From positions 117,702 to 181,701 of the forward strand of contig NZ_BNAY01000006.1 in NCBI RefSeq assembly GCF_014654365.1: 64,000 nucleotides of DNA, read 5' to 3'. The position numbers and the translations under genes were made by a program. The DNA comes from Amycolatopsis oliviviridis. Lineage in GTDB: Bacteria > Actinomycetota > Actinomycetes > Mycobacteriales > Pseudonocardiaceae. The notes under the pieces were generated by a model. The model did no database searches. It was not told the DNA's origin and worked only from the letters and a program-made list of their open reading frames with translations. Positions 23,943 to 32,069 of this stretch are shown here, piece by piece (positions within the stretch are counted from its first letter, which is position 1; the number at the start of each line of letters is the position of its first letter).

Positions 23943-25693
23943 AGCAAGCGCGCGAACCACTCGTTCATGCGGCGAAGCAGATCCAGCTGGTTTTCCCGCT
24001 TGCGGAACGAATGCCCTTCGCCGGGATAGACGACGAGGTCGTGTTCGACGCCGAAGTGCCTTAGCGCACGGTGGAAGTATTCCGCCTGGGACAACGGGAC
24101 GTTCGTGTCGTCCGCGCCGTGCGCGATCAGCACCGGGGTCTCGATCTTCGACGCGTAGGAGATCGGGCTCAGCCGGTCGTGCCGGTGCGGGCCTTCCCCT
24201 TCCCAGCCGGTACTTCCGCCGAGCACGGCATCGTAGGGACCGAATTCGCCGGTCCCGGCGAGCATGCCCCAGTCGCAGATCCCGGCCACCATCAGAGCCG
24301 CCTTGAACCGGCTGGTCTGCCCGACCGCCCAGGCTGTCATGAAACCTCCGTGACTCCCTCCCATGATCCCCAGCCGGTCCGGATCGGCGACCCCTTCGGC
24401 GACGAGCAGGTCGATCCCGGTCTCGATGTCCCTCCATTCTTCGAGGCCGACACGTCCGGCGACCGAAGCGGCGAACTCATGGCCATGGCCTTGTCCCCCA
24501 CGGGGATTCGGCAGGAAGACGGCGTGTCCCGCCGACGCCGGCCATTGCGCGGACGGGAACCAGGCGAGCCGGAACCCGTCCGCGTGCCGGTCGTACGGTC
24601 CGCCGTGCGGGATCGTGATCAGGGAGAAAGGTCCGTCCTCCCGCGTCTTGCCCGGCGGAAGGACGAGCAAGCCGTCCAGAGTGAGGCCATCGAAAGCCTG
24701 GTAGGACAAGCGTTCCTGCGATCCCCAGGTGATCCCGGCGAACTCCGGCACCAGGTCACTGACGCGCGTCAAAGCTCCACCCACAGGTCCGCTGTGGATA
24801 TTTTTCGGATGAGAAGCGGTGCTCAGCACGATGGCCACGATTTCGCCGTTCGAAGCGATCGCGTCCGCTTGCCCGCGCCAGAACGCCACTTCGCCGGACC
24901 CGAGCCGATGAAGGGCGGTGTCGAGCCCGTCGGCGACGAGCATCAGCGGAGCGCCGGAATCGACCTGCGCGAGCCTGATCGGGCAGGCCGATTCCGGCGC
25001 CAGGTTCCGGTGCTCCCCCGTTTCCACGGGAACGTCGAAGACCGCCCGGCCACCCACCCTCTCCAGGGTCGCGAGATACGCGACGTGCCAGCTGTCGCCA
25101 TCCCGCCACCAGACCGGGCTCTCGGCCTCGAACGAGGTCTTCCCGAGCTCTCGCCGTTCCCCGGTTTCCAGATCCAGCACGGAAAGCCGGGGTTCGAGCC
25201 CGCCGGGATCGAGTTCGGGCGTCAGCCAGGTGAGGACGGCGAGCGCCTTTTCGTCCTGACGACCGGCGACGTCGACCACGTGGTCTTCGATCAGTGTGGT
25301 GATCTCGCCGGTCTTCGGGTCGAAGCTCCGCAGCCGCGCCGGACGGAGGCCTTCGCTCCAGACCCAGATGTCCGCGGCCGGCGTCTCGTCCTCGGCGAGG
25401 AACACGATCCGGTCGCGCATCGGGACGAACCCGGTGATCTCGCTCCCCCAAGCGAACAGCTGTCCGTCCACCGTGTGGATCCGGCCGTCCCGCAGGAAGT
25501 AGAGGGAATCCGACGACCATTTCGGCGAGGAGCCCGCGGCCACCTTCCGGGGCTTCCCGCCGCCGTCCGCGAGCCAGATCTCGGGGGCGCCTTTGGCGAC
25601 GGTCTCGACCTGGTACGCGATCCGGAGTCCATCCGGGGACAGCGCGGGTTCCGACGGGACATGATGATCGACGATCAGCTCAGCAGTCAGCAT
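23939..25693 (-). CDS. S9 prolyl-oligopeptidase-family peptidase
   Basis: A 584-residue two-domain enzyme. Residues 1-330 form a WD/beta-propeller-like domain starting PSEPALSPDGLRIAYQVE. The C-terminal alpha/beta-hydrolase domain has IPHGGPY, the nucleophile in GIMGGSHGGFMTAWA, Asp in HGADDTNVPLSQAEYF, and His in PGEGHSFRKRENQ. These are acylaminoacyl- or dipeptidyl-peptidase-like features. There is no signal peptide, so it should act in the cytoplasm. It lies four bases after the SRPBCC gene, as third gene of an ArsR-led operon. Confidence 0.92.
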   Translation of the reverse strand: MLTAELIVDHHVPSEPALSPDGLRIAYQVETVAKGAPEIWLADGGGKPRKVAAGSSPKWSSDSLYFLRDGRIHTVDGQLFAWGSEITGFVPMRDRIVFLAEDETPAADIWVWSEGLRPARLRSFDPKTGEITTLIEDHVVDVAGRQDEKALAVLTWLTPELDPGGLEPRLSVLDLETGERRELGKTSFEAESPVWWRDGDSWHVAYLATLERVGGRAVFDVPVETGEHRNLAPESACPIRLAQVDSGAPLMLVADGLDTALHRLGSGEVAFWRGQADAIASNGEIVAIVLSTASHPKNIHSGPVGGALTRVSDLVPEFAGITWGSQERLSYQAFDGLTLDGLLVLPPGKTREDGPFSLITIPHGGPYDRHADGFRLAWFPSAQWPASAGHAVFLPNPRGGQGHGHEFAASVAGRVGLEEWRDIETGIDLLVAEGVADPDRLGIMGGSHGGFMTAWAVGQTSRFKAALMVAGICDWGMLAGTGEFGPYDAVLGGSTGWEGEGPHRHDRLSPISYASKIETPVLIAHGADDTNVPLSQAEYFHRALRHFGVEHDLVVYPGEGHSFRKRENQLDLLRRMNEWFARLL

Positions 25694-25697
25694 GCCT

Positions 25698-26138
25698 TCA
25701 TACTGCCGACAAAGCCTTCCCCAGGTTGTCGAGCCAGGTTCCGGTGCCCTGCTCCCGCCAGCTCGGTTCTTCTTGCCCGTCGAGGAAAGTGCCCTGTTCG
25801 ATCAGCGTCAGCCGGGTGCCGTCACCTTCGGCTTCGAGCAGCACCGTCGTGACCGACACGGTCGCGAGGACGTCTTTCGCGGAGAGCGTCCCCGAGTAGA
25901 TGATCCGCTCGTTCTCGGCGATGTCCTCGTAGCGCGCGTCGAAGACCATGTTCTTCCCGTCATCGGGAGGACCGGTGGTGATCTCGCGGCCGCCGACGCG
26001 GAAGTCCAGGGAGTGCCGGCCACCGGGAACGGTGAACCAGCCGGCTTTCGCGGCGGGGTCGGACCAAGCCGCGAAGACGCGTTCCGGCGAAACGGGGTAG
26101 ACGCGCTCAAGGGTGAAAGTGGCGTGTTTGACGGTCAT
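25698..26138 (-). CDS. AHSA1/SRPBCC-domain protein
   Basis: A 146-residue START-like protein: ERVYPVSPERVFAAWSDPAA at the N terminus, a GGRHSLDFRVGG turn, YEDIAENERIIYSG and a C-terminal helix with WLDNLGKAL. This family pairs very often with ArsR regulators, as here. It probably binds a small hydrophobic ligand; the ligand is unknown. Its ATG overlaps the ArsR stop (ATGA), so expression is coupled. Confidence 0.88.
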   Translation of the reverse strand: MTVKHATFTLERVYPVSPERVFAAWSDPAAKAGWFTVPGGRHSLDFRVGGREITTGPPDDGKNMVFDARYEDIAENERIIYSGTLSAKDVLATVSVTTVLLEAEGDGTRLTLIEQGTFLDGQEEPSWREQGTGTWLDNLGKALSAV

Positions 26139-26467
26139 GACCTTGTCCCTTCGTCGGTGTCCAGGAAGCCACCAAGGCGGTCGAGCCGGTGTTCCCAGCC
26201 GGTGCGCTGCCCGCCGAGCCAGTCCTCGGCCATCCGCAGGCCGTCCGGTTCGAGGTGACAGGTCCGCACGCGGCCCGCCTTTTCCGACCGGACGAGCCCG
26301 CAGGCCTCCAGCACCTGGAGGTGCTGCATCACGGCGGGTAGCGACATCGACAACGGCTGAGCGAGATCCTTCACCGAGGCGGGGCCCCGGGTGAGGCGCT
26401 CGATCATCTCGCGGCGCGTCCCATCGGAAAGCGCCTTGAACACCTGGTCCATCCGTTGGTTAGGCAC
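26135..26467 (-). CDS. ArsR-family transcriptional repressor
   Basis: A 110-residue winged-helix repressor: DQVFKALSDGTRREMIERL, then VKDLAQPLSMSLPAVMQHLQ and LEACGLVRSEKAGRVRTCHL. It lacks the ELCVCDL metal site of classic ArsR, so a non-metal signal is likely, as for other SRPBCC-linked members. I chose the GTG at 26467: ATAGTT ends six bases before it and the operator palindrome covers it. It heads an operon with the SRPBCC and S9 genes. Confidence 0.9.
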   Translation of the reverse strand: MPNQRMDQVFKALSDGTRREMIERLTRGPASVKDLAQPLSMSLPAVMQHLQVLEACGLVRSEKAGRVRTCHLEPDGLRMAEDWLGGQRTGWEHRLDRLGGFLDTDEGTRS

Positions 26468-26516
26468 ATGCTTAACTATCCGCCCACGCCGAGCGATAGT
26501 CAAGTAGATGCTTAAC
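26459..26516 (-). promoter_or_regulatory. ArsR promoter with operator over the start codon
   Basis: On the minus strand TTGACT (26503-26498) and ATAGTT (26479-26474) are 18 bases apart. An 18-bp palindrome, GTTAGGCACATGCTTAAC on the plus strand (26459-26476, one mismatch), covers the -10 and the GTG. The half-site ATGCTTAAC recurs at 26508-26516 next to the -35, so a repressor could bridge the promoter. Confidence 0.6.
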
Positions 26517-26519
26517 TTT

Positions 26520-27221
26520 CTAGCCCTCCGCGATCATGCCTTCGACGAGCAGCCACTGCGAGGCGAGGTAGGAAGTCAGCACGAAGGTCTCCAGATTCGC
26601 TCGCACCCGCTCGCTGGTGACGAAGTTGCGGCGAATGAGGATCGCCAGGTCCGACGCGGAGAACAGCAGCGCACCGGCGGCGATCCAGGTCCGGCGATCA
26701 CCCGACGGGACCACCATCCCGCCCGAGACCTTGGCCTTCGGCGCCAGCACCGGGTCGGCCGCGAGAGTCGACGTCGTGCTCAGCAGACCTCCGTAGGCCG
26801 AAAGCACCGAAGACACCGGAGACGGCTTCGGCAGTGTCATCGCGACGGCGGCCGCCGCCCAGGCCCCGAGCCGGGGCGGCGCGGTCGCGGCGCGCGGACG
26901 AGCACCGCGACGCCACAGCAGCACGGAATACAGCACCTGCATCACGCCGAACGACGTCGCGCCCTTGATCAGCTCGCGATCCTCGTCGGACCTGCCCATG
27001 AAGTGGTCGCCCGCCCCGGCCGCGACCAGCGCCGCGACGAGCAGGCCCTTCTCGCCCGGCGCGAGCTTCCGCGCCCGCGCGACCCGGGCGGCGAGCACCG
27101 GGACGGCGGCGGGTTTGGCCGCCAGCTGCAGCTTCCGATTGCCCGTCCTGGCCGAATACACCGTGCCGATCGCGGCGGCGCCGAACAGCACCCGTTCGGC
27201 GAACTTGAGGGCCTTCACCAA
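26520..27221 (-). CDS. YhhN-family membrane protein (lysoplasmalogenase-like)
   Basis: A 233-residue protein with about eight hydrophobic segments and family motifs KLQLAAKPAAVPVLAARVAR, AAGAGDHFMGRSDEDRELIK and ALLFSASDLAILIRRNF. Some members hydrolyse lysoplasmalogens; whether that holds in an actinomycete is uncertain. GTG start with GGAGG upstream. It lies between the ArsR operon and the AraC-type regulator and probably has its own promoter. Confidence 0.82.
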   Translation of the reverse strand: MVKALKFAERVLFGAAAIGTVYSARTGNRKLQLAAKPAAVPVLAARVARARKLAPGEKGLLVAALVAAGAGDHFMGRSDEDRELIKGATSFGVMQVLYSVLLWRRGARPRAATAPPRLGAWAAAAVAMTLPKPSPVSSVLSAYGGLLSTTSTLAADPVLAPKAKVSGGMVVPSGDRRTWIAAGALLFSASDLAILIRRNFVTSERVRANLETFVLTSYLASQWLLVEGMIAEG

Positions 27222-27279
27222 CCACCTCCGGAACTTATTTCTGGGTAAGTTACCAGGAGGTCAGCTCGCTGGACGTCTT

Positions 27280-28263
27280 CTAGACGGCTTCGCGGAAGGT
27301 GTTCCGGTACGCGCTCGGCGAGACTCCCAGCGCCGCCTGCAGGTGCTGGCGCAGCGACGCGGCGGTACCGAAGCCCGCCTCGGCGGCGACCTTGTCCACT
27401 GGCAGATCCGTCTCTTCGAGCAGCTGACGGGCCCGTTCGATCCGCTGCTGGGTCAGCCACTGCAGCGCCGAGATCCCGACCTCGTCGCGGAATCGCCGGG
27501 TGAACGTCCTCGTGCTCATCGCTTCTTTCGCCGCGAGTTCGCGCAGGGTCAGCGGCCGGTCGAGGTTCTCCAGCGCCCAGGCCCGTGCCGCCGCCGTCGA
27601 CGAGGACTGCGGTTCCGGCACCGGCCGCCGGATGAACTGCGCCTGCCCGCCCTCGCGATGCGGCGAGACGACCGTTCCGCGCGCGACCTCGTTCGCGACC
27701 GCGGCGCCGTGATCGCAGCGGATCATGTGCAGGCAGAGATCGATCCCGGACGCGACGCCCGCCGAGGTCAGCACGTTCCCGTCGTCGGTGTAGAGCACGT
27801 TGGGATCGAGGGCGACCTTCGGGAACTTCGCCTGGAAGTCCAGTGCCGAGCGCCAGTGCGTGGTCGCCTTCCGGCCGTCGAGCAGGCCCGCGGCGGCGAG
27901 CACGAAGGCGCCGGAGCAGATCGACGCGATCCGGGCGTCCGGCCGGATCAGCTCCAGCGCCCGCGCGAGCGGTTCGGTCAGGTCCTGCCCCGAGGGTTCG
28001 TACTCGATGGACGACGCCGGGATGACGACGGTGTCGGCCTCGGCCAGCACCTCCGGGCCGTGCGAGACCGCGACGGTGACGTCGGCGTCGGTCCGGATCT
28101 GCCCGGGCTCCGGCGTGCAGGTGACGACCTCGTAAAGCGGCTCGCCGTCGGCCGATTTGGCCGTACCGAACAGCCTGGTGACGATGCCCAGCTCCATCAC
28201 CAGCATCCCGTGCCGGACCAGCACGGCGATCCGATGACGGCCAGGACGCGTGAAAAAGGCCAT
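27280..28263 (-). CDS. GlxA-type AraC-family regulator
   Basis: A 327-residue regulator with an N-terminal DJ-1/PfpI-like domain (about 10-190, with ASICSGAFVLAAAGLLDGRK, the nucleophile-elbow Cys in place) and a C-terminal AraC DNA-binding domain (LRELAAKEAMSTRTFTRRF and VDKVAAEAGFGTAASLRQHL). It is divergent from the reductase gene at 28334, about 70 bases apart, so it probably regulates that gene. The ligand or signal is unknown. Confidence 0.9.
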   Translation of the reverse strand: MAFFTRPGRHRIAVLVRHGMLVMELGIVTRLFGTAKSADGEPLYEVVTCTPEPGQIRTDADVTVAVSHGPEVLAEADTVVIPASSIEYEPSGQDLTEPLARALELIRPDARIASICSGAFVLAAAGLLDGRKATTHWRSALDFQAKFPKVALDPNVLYTDDGNVLTSAGVASGIDLCLHMIRCDHGAAVANEVARGTVVSPHREGGQAQFIRRPVPEPQSSSTAAARAWALENLDRPLTLRELAAKEAMSTRTFTRRFRDEVGISALQWLTQQRIERARQLLEETDLPVDKVAAEAGFGTAASLRQHLQAALGVSPSAYRNTFREAV

Positions 28264-28333
28264 GGCCTGATTCTTGCACATGTTGGCCATCGGGCCACTC
28301 GCGGCGAACGACCGGCCGCGCGACGGTGAGGAC

Positions 28334-29104
28334 ATGAACGTGCTGTGGATCTTCGCTCACCCTGAACCCCGTTCCCTCGGCGGCTCGCTGCGTGACGAGG
28401 GCGTGCGCGCCCTTCGCGCGCAGGGCGCCGACGTCCGGGAATCCGACCTGTACGCGATGAAATGGAACCCCGTCGTCACCGCCGACGACTTCGGCTCGGC
28501 CGCCGGAAGCGACCGGCTGTTCGTCGCCCCGACGTCGAAGGACGCGTTCCAGGCAGGTGAACTCAGCGCCGACATCCGCGCCGAACACGAAAAACTGGCG
28601 TGGGCGGACACCGTGATCGTCCAGTTCCCCCTGTGGTGGTACGGAATGCCCGCCATCCTCAAGGGCTGGTTCGACCGCGTCTTCGTCAAGGGTTTCGCGT
28701 ACGGCGTCCAGCGTCCCGACGGCCGGACGGCCCGCTACGGCGAAGGCGCGCTGGCCGGGAAACGCGCCATGGTCGTCCTGACCACGGGCACGCCGGAGGC
28801 CGCGATCGGACCACGCGGCGTCAACGGCGAGATCAACGAAATCCTGTTCCCGCTGCAGCACGGAAACCTGTGGTACACGGGAATGTCCGTCCTTCCTCCG
28901 CTGACGATCTGCGGCGCCGACCGCCTCTCGGCCGAGCAGTACGACGCCGCCGCGGAAGCGCTGCGGGAGCGCCTGCGGACACTGTCCACCCAGGACCCGA
29001 TCCCGTTCCGCCATCAGAACGGCGGCGACTACGACGACCATCTCGTTCTGCGCGACGACCTCGCGCCCGGCCGGAGCGGCCTCGGCGTCCACCTCGGCGG
29101 TTGA
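28334..29104 (+). CDS. NQO1-like NAD(P)H oxidoreductase (flavodoxin fold)
   Basis: A 256-residue flavoprotein: NVLWIFAHPEPRSLGGSLRD for FMN/FAD phosphate binding, WADTVIVQFPLWWYGMPAIL and KGWFDRVFVKGFAYG, both typical of NQO1/modulator-of-drug-activity enzymes. It would reduce quinones by two electrons. GTGAGGAC precedes the ATG. It is divergent from the GlxA-type regulator, which is its likely controller. Confidence 0.9.
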   Translation: MNVLWIFAHPEPRSLGGSLRDEGVRALRAQGADVRESDLYAMKWNPVVTADDFGSAAGSDRLFVAPTSKDAFQAGELSADIRAEHEKLAWADTVIVQFPLWWYGMPAILKGWFDRVFVKGFAYGVQRPDGRTARYGEGALAGKRAMVVLTTGTPEAAIGPRGVNGEINEILFPLQHGNLWYTGMSVLPPLTICGADRLSAEQYDAAAEALRERLRTLSTQDPIPFRHQNGGDYDDHLVLRDDLAPGRSGLGVHLGG

Positions 29105-29156
29105 CCTAATATCACGTCACGGTTATATTCCCCCTGAGGCACATTAGGAGGTAACC

Positions 29157-29975
29157 GTGAACCCTCGCGCCCGGTTGGAAACCGTCGGGGAACGTCCGGC
29201 ACTGCGGCTCGAACGCCGTCTCGCGCACCGCCCGGAGCGCGTCTGGCGGGCCGTCACCGAACCGTCGGAGCTCGCGAAATGGTTCCCCGCGGCGGTCGTC
29301 GTCGACCTGCGACCGGGCGGGACCATCGAGTTCACCTTCGAGGGCGAAGAGACCCCGACGACGGGCGAGGTCCTCGAAGCCGACGAGCCTCGCGTGTTCG
29401 CGTTCAGCTGGAACGACGACGTGCTGCGCTGGGAGATCAGCCCGGACGGTGACGGCAGCCGGCTGCTGTTCACGCATACGTTCGGCCGTGGGGAACCCGC
29501 CATCGCCAGGATCGCGGCGGGCCGCACCGCCGCCGGCTGGGACAGCTGCCTCATCGCGCTCACGGCCTCGCTCGACGGCGAAGAGTACGAGCAGTCGAAG
29601 GACTGGGTCGGCCCCATCGAGGCGTACGTCGAGGAGTTCGGGCTCGCGGACGGCGAAGTCCTGGAAACCGGCGACGGCAAGGTGATCCGCTTCCGCCGCG
29701 ACCTGGTCTGGAAACCCCTCGACGAGGTCTGGGCCCTTCTCATCGCCGAAAAGACCGAGGGCACGGTCACCCGCGAAGAACCGCCGCGGCTGCTGGAGTT
29801 CTCCCTGCCGCGCGGCGGCGTCGTCCGCTGGGAGTTCTCCCACTCCGACCTCGAAGGCACCATGGTCGAGGTGACCCAGACCGTCCCGGCCGGACACGAA
29901 GACGTCGTGCCCGAGGCGCTGCGAAACTGGCGCGAGAAGCTGAAGGAGTTCTTCGCGGCGGCGCACGGAAGCTGA
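29157..29975 (+). CDS. Tandem SRPBCC (AHSA1) protein
   Basis: A 272-residue protein with two consecutive AHSA1-type domains: the first (about 15-140) starts LERRLAHRPERVWRAVTEPS, the second (about 160-265) reads FRRDLVWKPLDEVWALLIAE and ends WREKLKEFFAA. GTG start with AGGAGGT. A TATATT -10-like hexamer lies about 30 bases upstream, and CCTAAT/ATTAGG (29105-29110 and 29142-29147) pair around it. No ArsR partner is adjacent. Ligand unknown. Confidence 0.85.
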   Translation: MNPRARLETVGERPALRLERRLAHRPERVWRAVTEPSELAKWFPAAVVVDLRPGGTIEFTFEGEETPTTGEVLEADEPRVFAFSWNDDVLRWEISPDGDGSRLLFTHTFGRGEPAIARIAAGRTAAGWDSCLIALTASLDGEEYEQSKDWVGPIEAYVEEFGLADGEVLETGDGKVIRFRRDLVWKPLDEVWALLIAEKTEGTVTREEPPRLLEFSLPRGGVVRWEFSHSDLEGTMVEVTQTVPAGHEDVVPEALRNWREKLKEFFAAAHGS

Positions 29976-30043
29976 TCTCCACCCAGGGGATGACCTCCAC
30001 CGGATGGACGCGGCCGCCCCGTCCGTCCGGCTAGGTTTTCCGT

Positions 30044-31195
30044 ATGAAACAACCGTCGGGGCTCTCCCGCCGCGTCGCGAACACGATCGACGCGCTCCTC
30101 GCGTTGGTTCTCGTCGTCGCCGTCGGCGGGAACCTGTCGGCGGGAACCTGGACGTTCCTCGTCGCCCTCCCGCTGTGGCTCGCGTGGGCGACGGTCGCCG
30201 CCAGCGGTCTCGCGATCGCGCTCCGCCGTCACCGGCCCCTGGTCGCCTACGGCCTGGGCCTGGGCAGCCTGGTCCCAGGCCTGCTCGCCGGGAACGGGCT
30301 GGGCCCGGCCGCGCTGCTGGCCACGGGATGCGCCCTGTACACGGTGGCGCTGGAACACCATCGGATCCGTTCGCTGATCGCGATGGGCCTCGGCCTGGTC
30401 GTCGTCATGATCTTCGAACTCCTGCGGCTCGGGCCGAACACGATCGCGTCGACGGCCTTCGCGGGCGGCGGGGTGGTGGGCTCGTGGGCGCTGGGCTGGA
30501 TGACGCGGCAGCGGCGCGCGAACCTGGCCCAACTCGCTGAGACCCAGGCCGATCAGGCCGTTTCCGATGAACGCCTGCGGATCGCCCGCGAGATGCACGA
30601 CGTCGTCGCGCACAGCATGAGCCTGATCGCGGTCAAGGCGGCCGTCGGCAACCACGTCGCCCAGGAGCAACCCGAAGAGGCGCGGGAAGCGTTGCGGGTC
30701 ATCGAACTCACCAGCCGCGAAACCCTCGTCGAACTCCGGCGGATGCTCGGCGTCCTGCGCTCCGGCGACGGCACTCCCGAGGCCGCGCTCGGCCCCGCGC
30801 CGAAACTCTCCGACCTGCGGACGCTCGCCGAACGCGCCGGACAGGCCGGGGTGCGCGTCGAGCTGACCGGCGAGCTGATCGACGACCTGCCCGAGGGCGT
30901 CGCGCTTTCCGTCTACCGCATCACGCAGGAGGCAGTGACCAACGTCGTGAAGCACGCGGGGCCGTCGGCCTGCCGGATCACGATCACCGAGGAACCGGGC
31001 GAGGTCAGCGTCGAGATCGTCGACGACGGCCGCGGCGAAGGCTCGCCCGCGACCGCCGGGGGCCACGGTTTGATCGGCATGCGCGAACGCGTCGCGGTCT
31101 ACGGTGGTGACTTCGAAGCGGGACCACTGCCCGCCGGGGGATTCCGGGTGTACGCGCGGCTGCCGTACGCCGCCAAGGAAGTGGGGACACGATGA
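30044..31195 (+). CDS. NarL-class sensor histidine kinase
   Basis: A 383-residue kinase with five or six N-terminal membrane segments (to about 160), a HisKA_3 dimerisation domain (RLRIAREMHDVVAHSMSLI, His about 190) and a HATPase_c domain (GVALSVYRITQEAVTNVVKH, then GHGLIGMRERVAVYGGDF). No periplasmic sensor is visible, so it probably senses within the membrane. TAGGTT at 30032-30037 lies six bases before the ATG (leaderless). Its stop overlaps the ATG of the response regulator. Confidence 0.93.
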   Translation: MKQPSGLSRRVANTIDALLALVLVVAVGGNLSAGTWTFLVALPLWLAWATVAASGLAIALRRHRPLVAYGLGLGSLVPGLLAGNGLGPAALLATGCALYTVALEHHRIRSLIAMGLGLVVVMIFELLRLGPNTIASTAFAGGGVVGSWALGWMTRQRRANLAQLAETQADQAVSDERLRIAREMHDVVAHSMSLIAVKAAVGNHVAQEQPEEAREALRVIELTSRETLVELRRMLGVLRSGDGTPEAALGPAPKLSDLRTLAERAGQAGVRVELTGELIDDLPEGVALSVYRITQEAVTNVVKHAGPSACRITITEEPGEVSVEIVDDGRGEGSPATAGGHGLIGMRERVAVYGGDFEAGPLPAGGFRVYARLPYAAKEVGTR

Positions 31196-31854
31196 TCCGC
31201 GTACTGATCGCCGACGACCAGGCGCTGCTGCGCGGCAGCTTCCGCGTGCTCGTGGACAGCGCCCCGGACCTCGAAGTCGTCGGGGAGGCGGGCGACGGTG
31301 CCGAAGCGGTGGAACTGGCCGAGAAGGAACGCCCCGACGTCGTGCTGATGGACGTCCGCATGCCGGAGATGGACGGGATCGAGGCGACCCGGCGGATCTG
31401 CGCGTCGAACGCCACCGAAGGCGTCCACGTGCTGATGCTGACGACCTTCGACCTCGACTCCTACGTCTATTCGGCGCTGCGCGCGGGGGCGAGCGGATTC
31501 CTGCTGAAGGACACCCCGCCCGCCGAGCTGCTGACCGCGATCCGGGTCGTCGCGGCCGGCGAAGGACTGCTCGCGCCGTCGATCACGCGCCGGCTCATCG
31601 CCGAGTTCGCCCGGCTGCCCGAACCCGGCCAGCGCGTCGCGGCGTCACTCGACAACATCACCACGCGCGAGAGGGAGGTCCTGGGCCTGATCGCGCGGGG
31701 CCTGTCGAACGACGAGATCGCCGGGACGCTGCACCTCGGGCTGGCGACGGTGAAGACGCACATCAGCCATCTCCTGCACAAGCTCGCGGCCCGGGACCGG
31801 GCTCAGCTGGTGATCGCGGCCTACGAGTCCGGCCTGGTGCGGGCGTCGGTCTAG
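31192..31854 (+). CDS. NarL/LuxR-type response regulator
   Basis: A 220-residue partner of the kinase at 30044, with which it overlaps by four bases (ATGA). The receiver has IADDQALLR and Asp in VVLMDVRMPEMDG, and Lys in GFLLKDTPPAELL. The LuxR HTH is at about 155-215 (TTREREVLGLIARGLSNDEI). It should activate targets after phosphotransfer. The gene ends 20 bases before a 68-base perfect palindrome. Confidence 0.94.
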   Translation: MIRVLIADDQALLRGSFRVLVDSAPDLEVVGEAGDGAEAVELAEKERPDVVLMDVRMPEMDGIEATRRICASNATEGVHVLMLTTFDLDSYVYSALRAGASGFLLKDTPPAELLTAIRVVAAGEGLLAPSITRRLIAEFARLPEPGQRVAASLDNITTREREVLGLIARGLSNDEIAGTLHLGLATVKTHISHLLHKLAARDRAQLVIAAYESGLVRASV

Positions 31855-31874
31855 AGAGTGAGAGGGAGAGGCGT

Positions 31875-31942
31875 CGGTAAAGGTGGTCGTGAGTGGTAAG
31901 TGTCGTTCTAACGACACTTACCACTCACGACCACCTTTACCG
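31875..31942. repeat. Perfect 33-bp GTGGTCGTGAGTGG-family palindrome
   Basis: Arms 31875-31907 and 31910-31942 are perfect complements around two bases; the centre is GTTCTAAC and the arms contain GTGGTCGTGAGTGGTAAG. It lies after the response-regulator stop and before pccB, so it could isolate the two units. Confidence 0.92.
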
Positions 31943-32069
31943 AGCTGGGCCCGCCGCCCCTCCCTTCTCCCCGCCGCCGCCTCCCTCTCCCCCTACGCCC
32001 TTCCCTCCGCCGAAGGACGTTGCCTACGCCACACGCGAAGTGACCGTCGAGTAGCTAGGCTGCGGTTTC

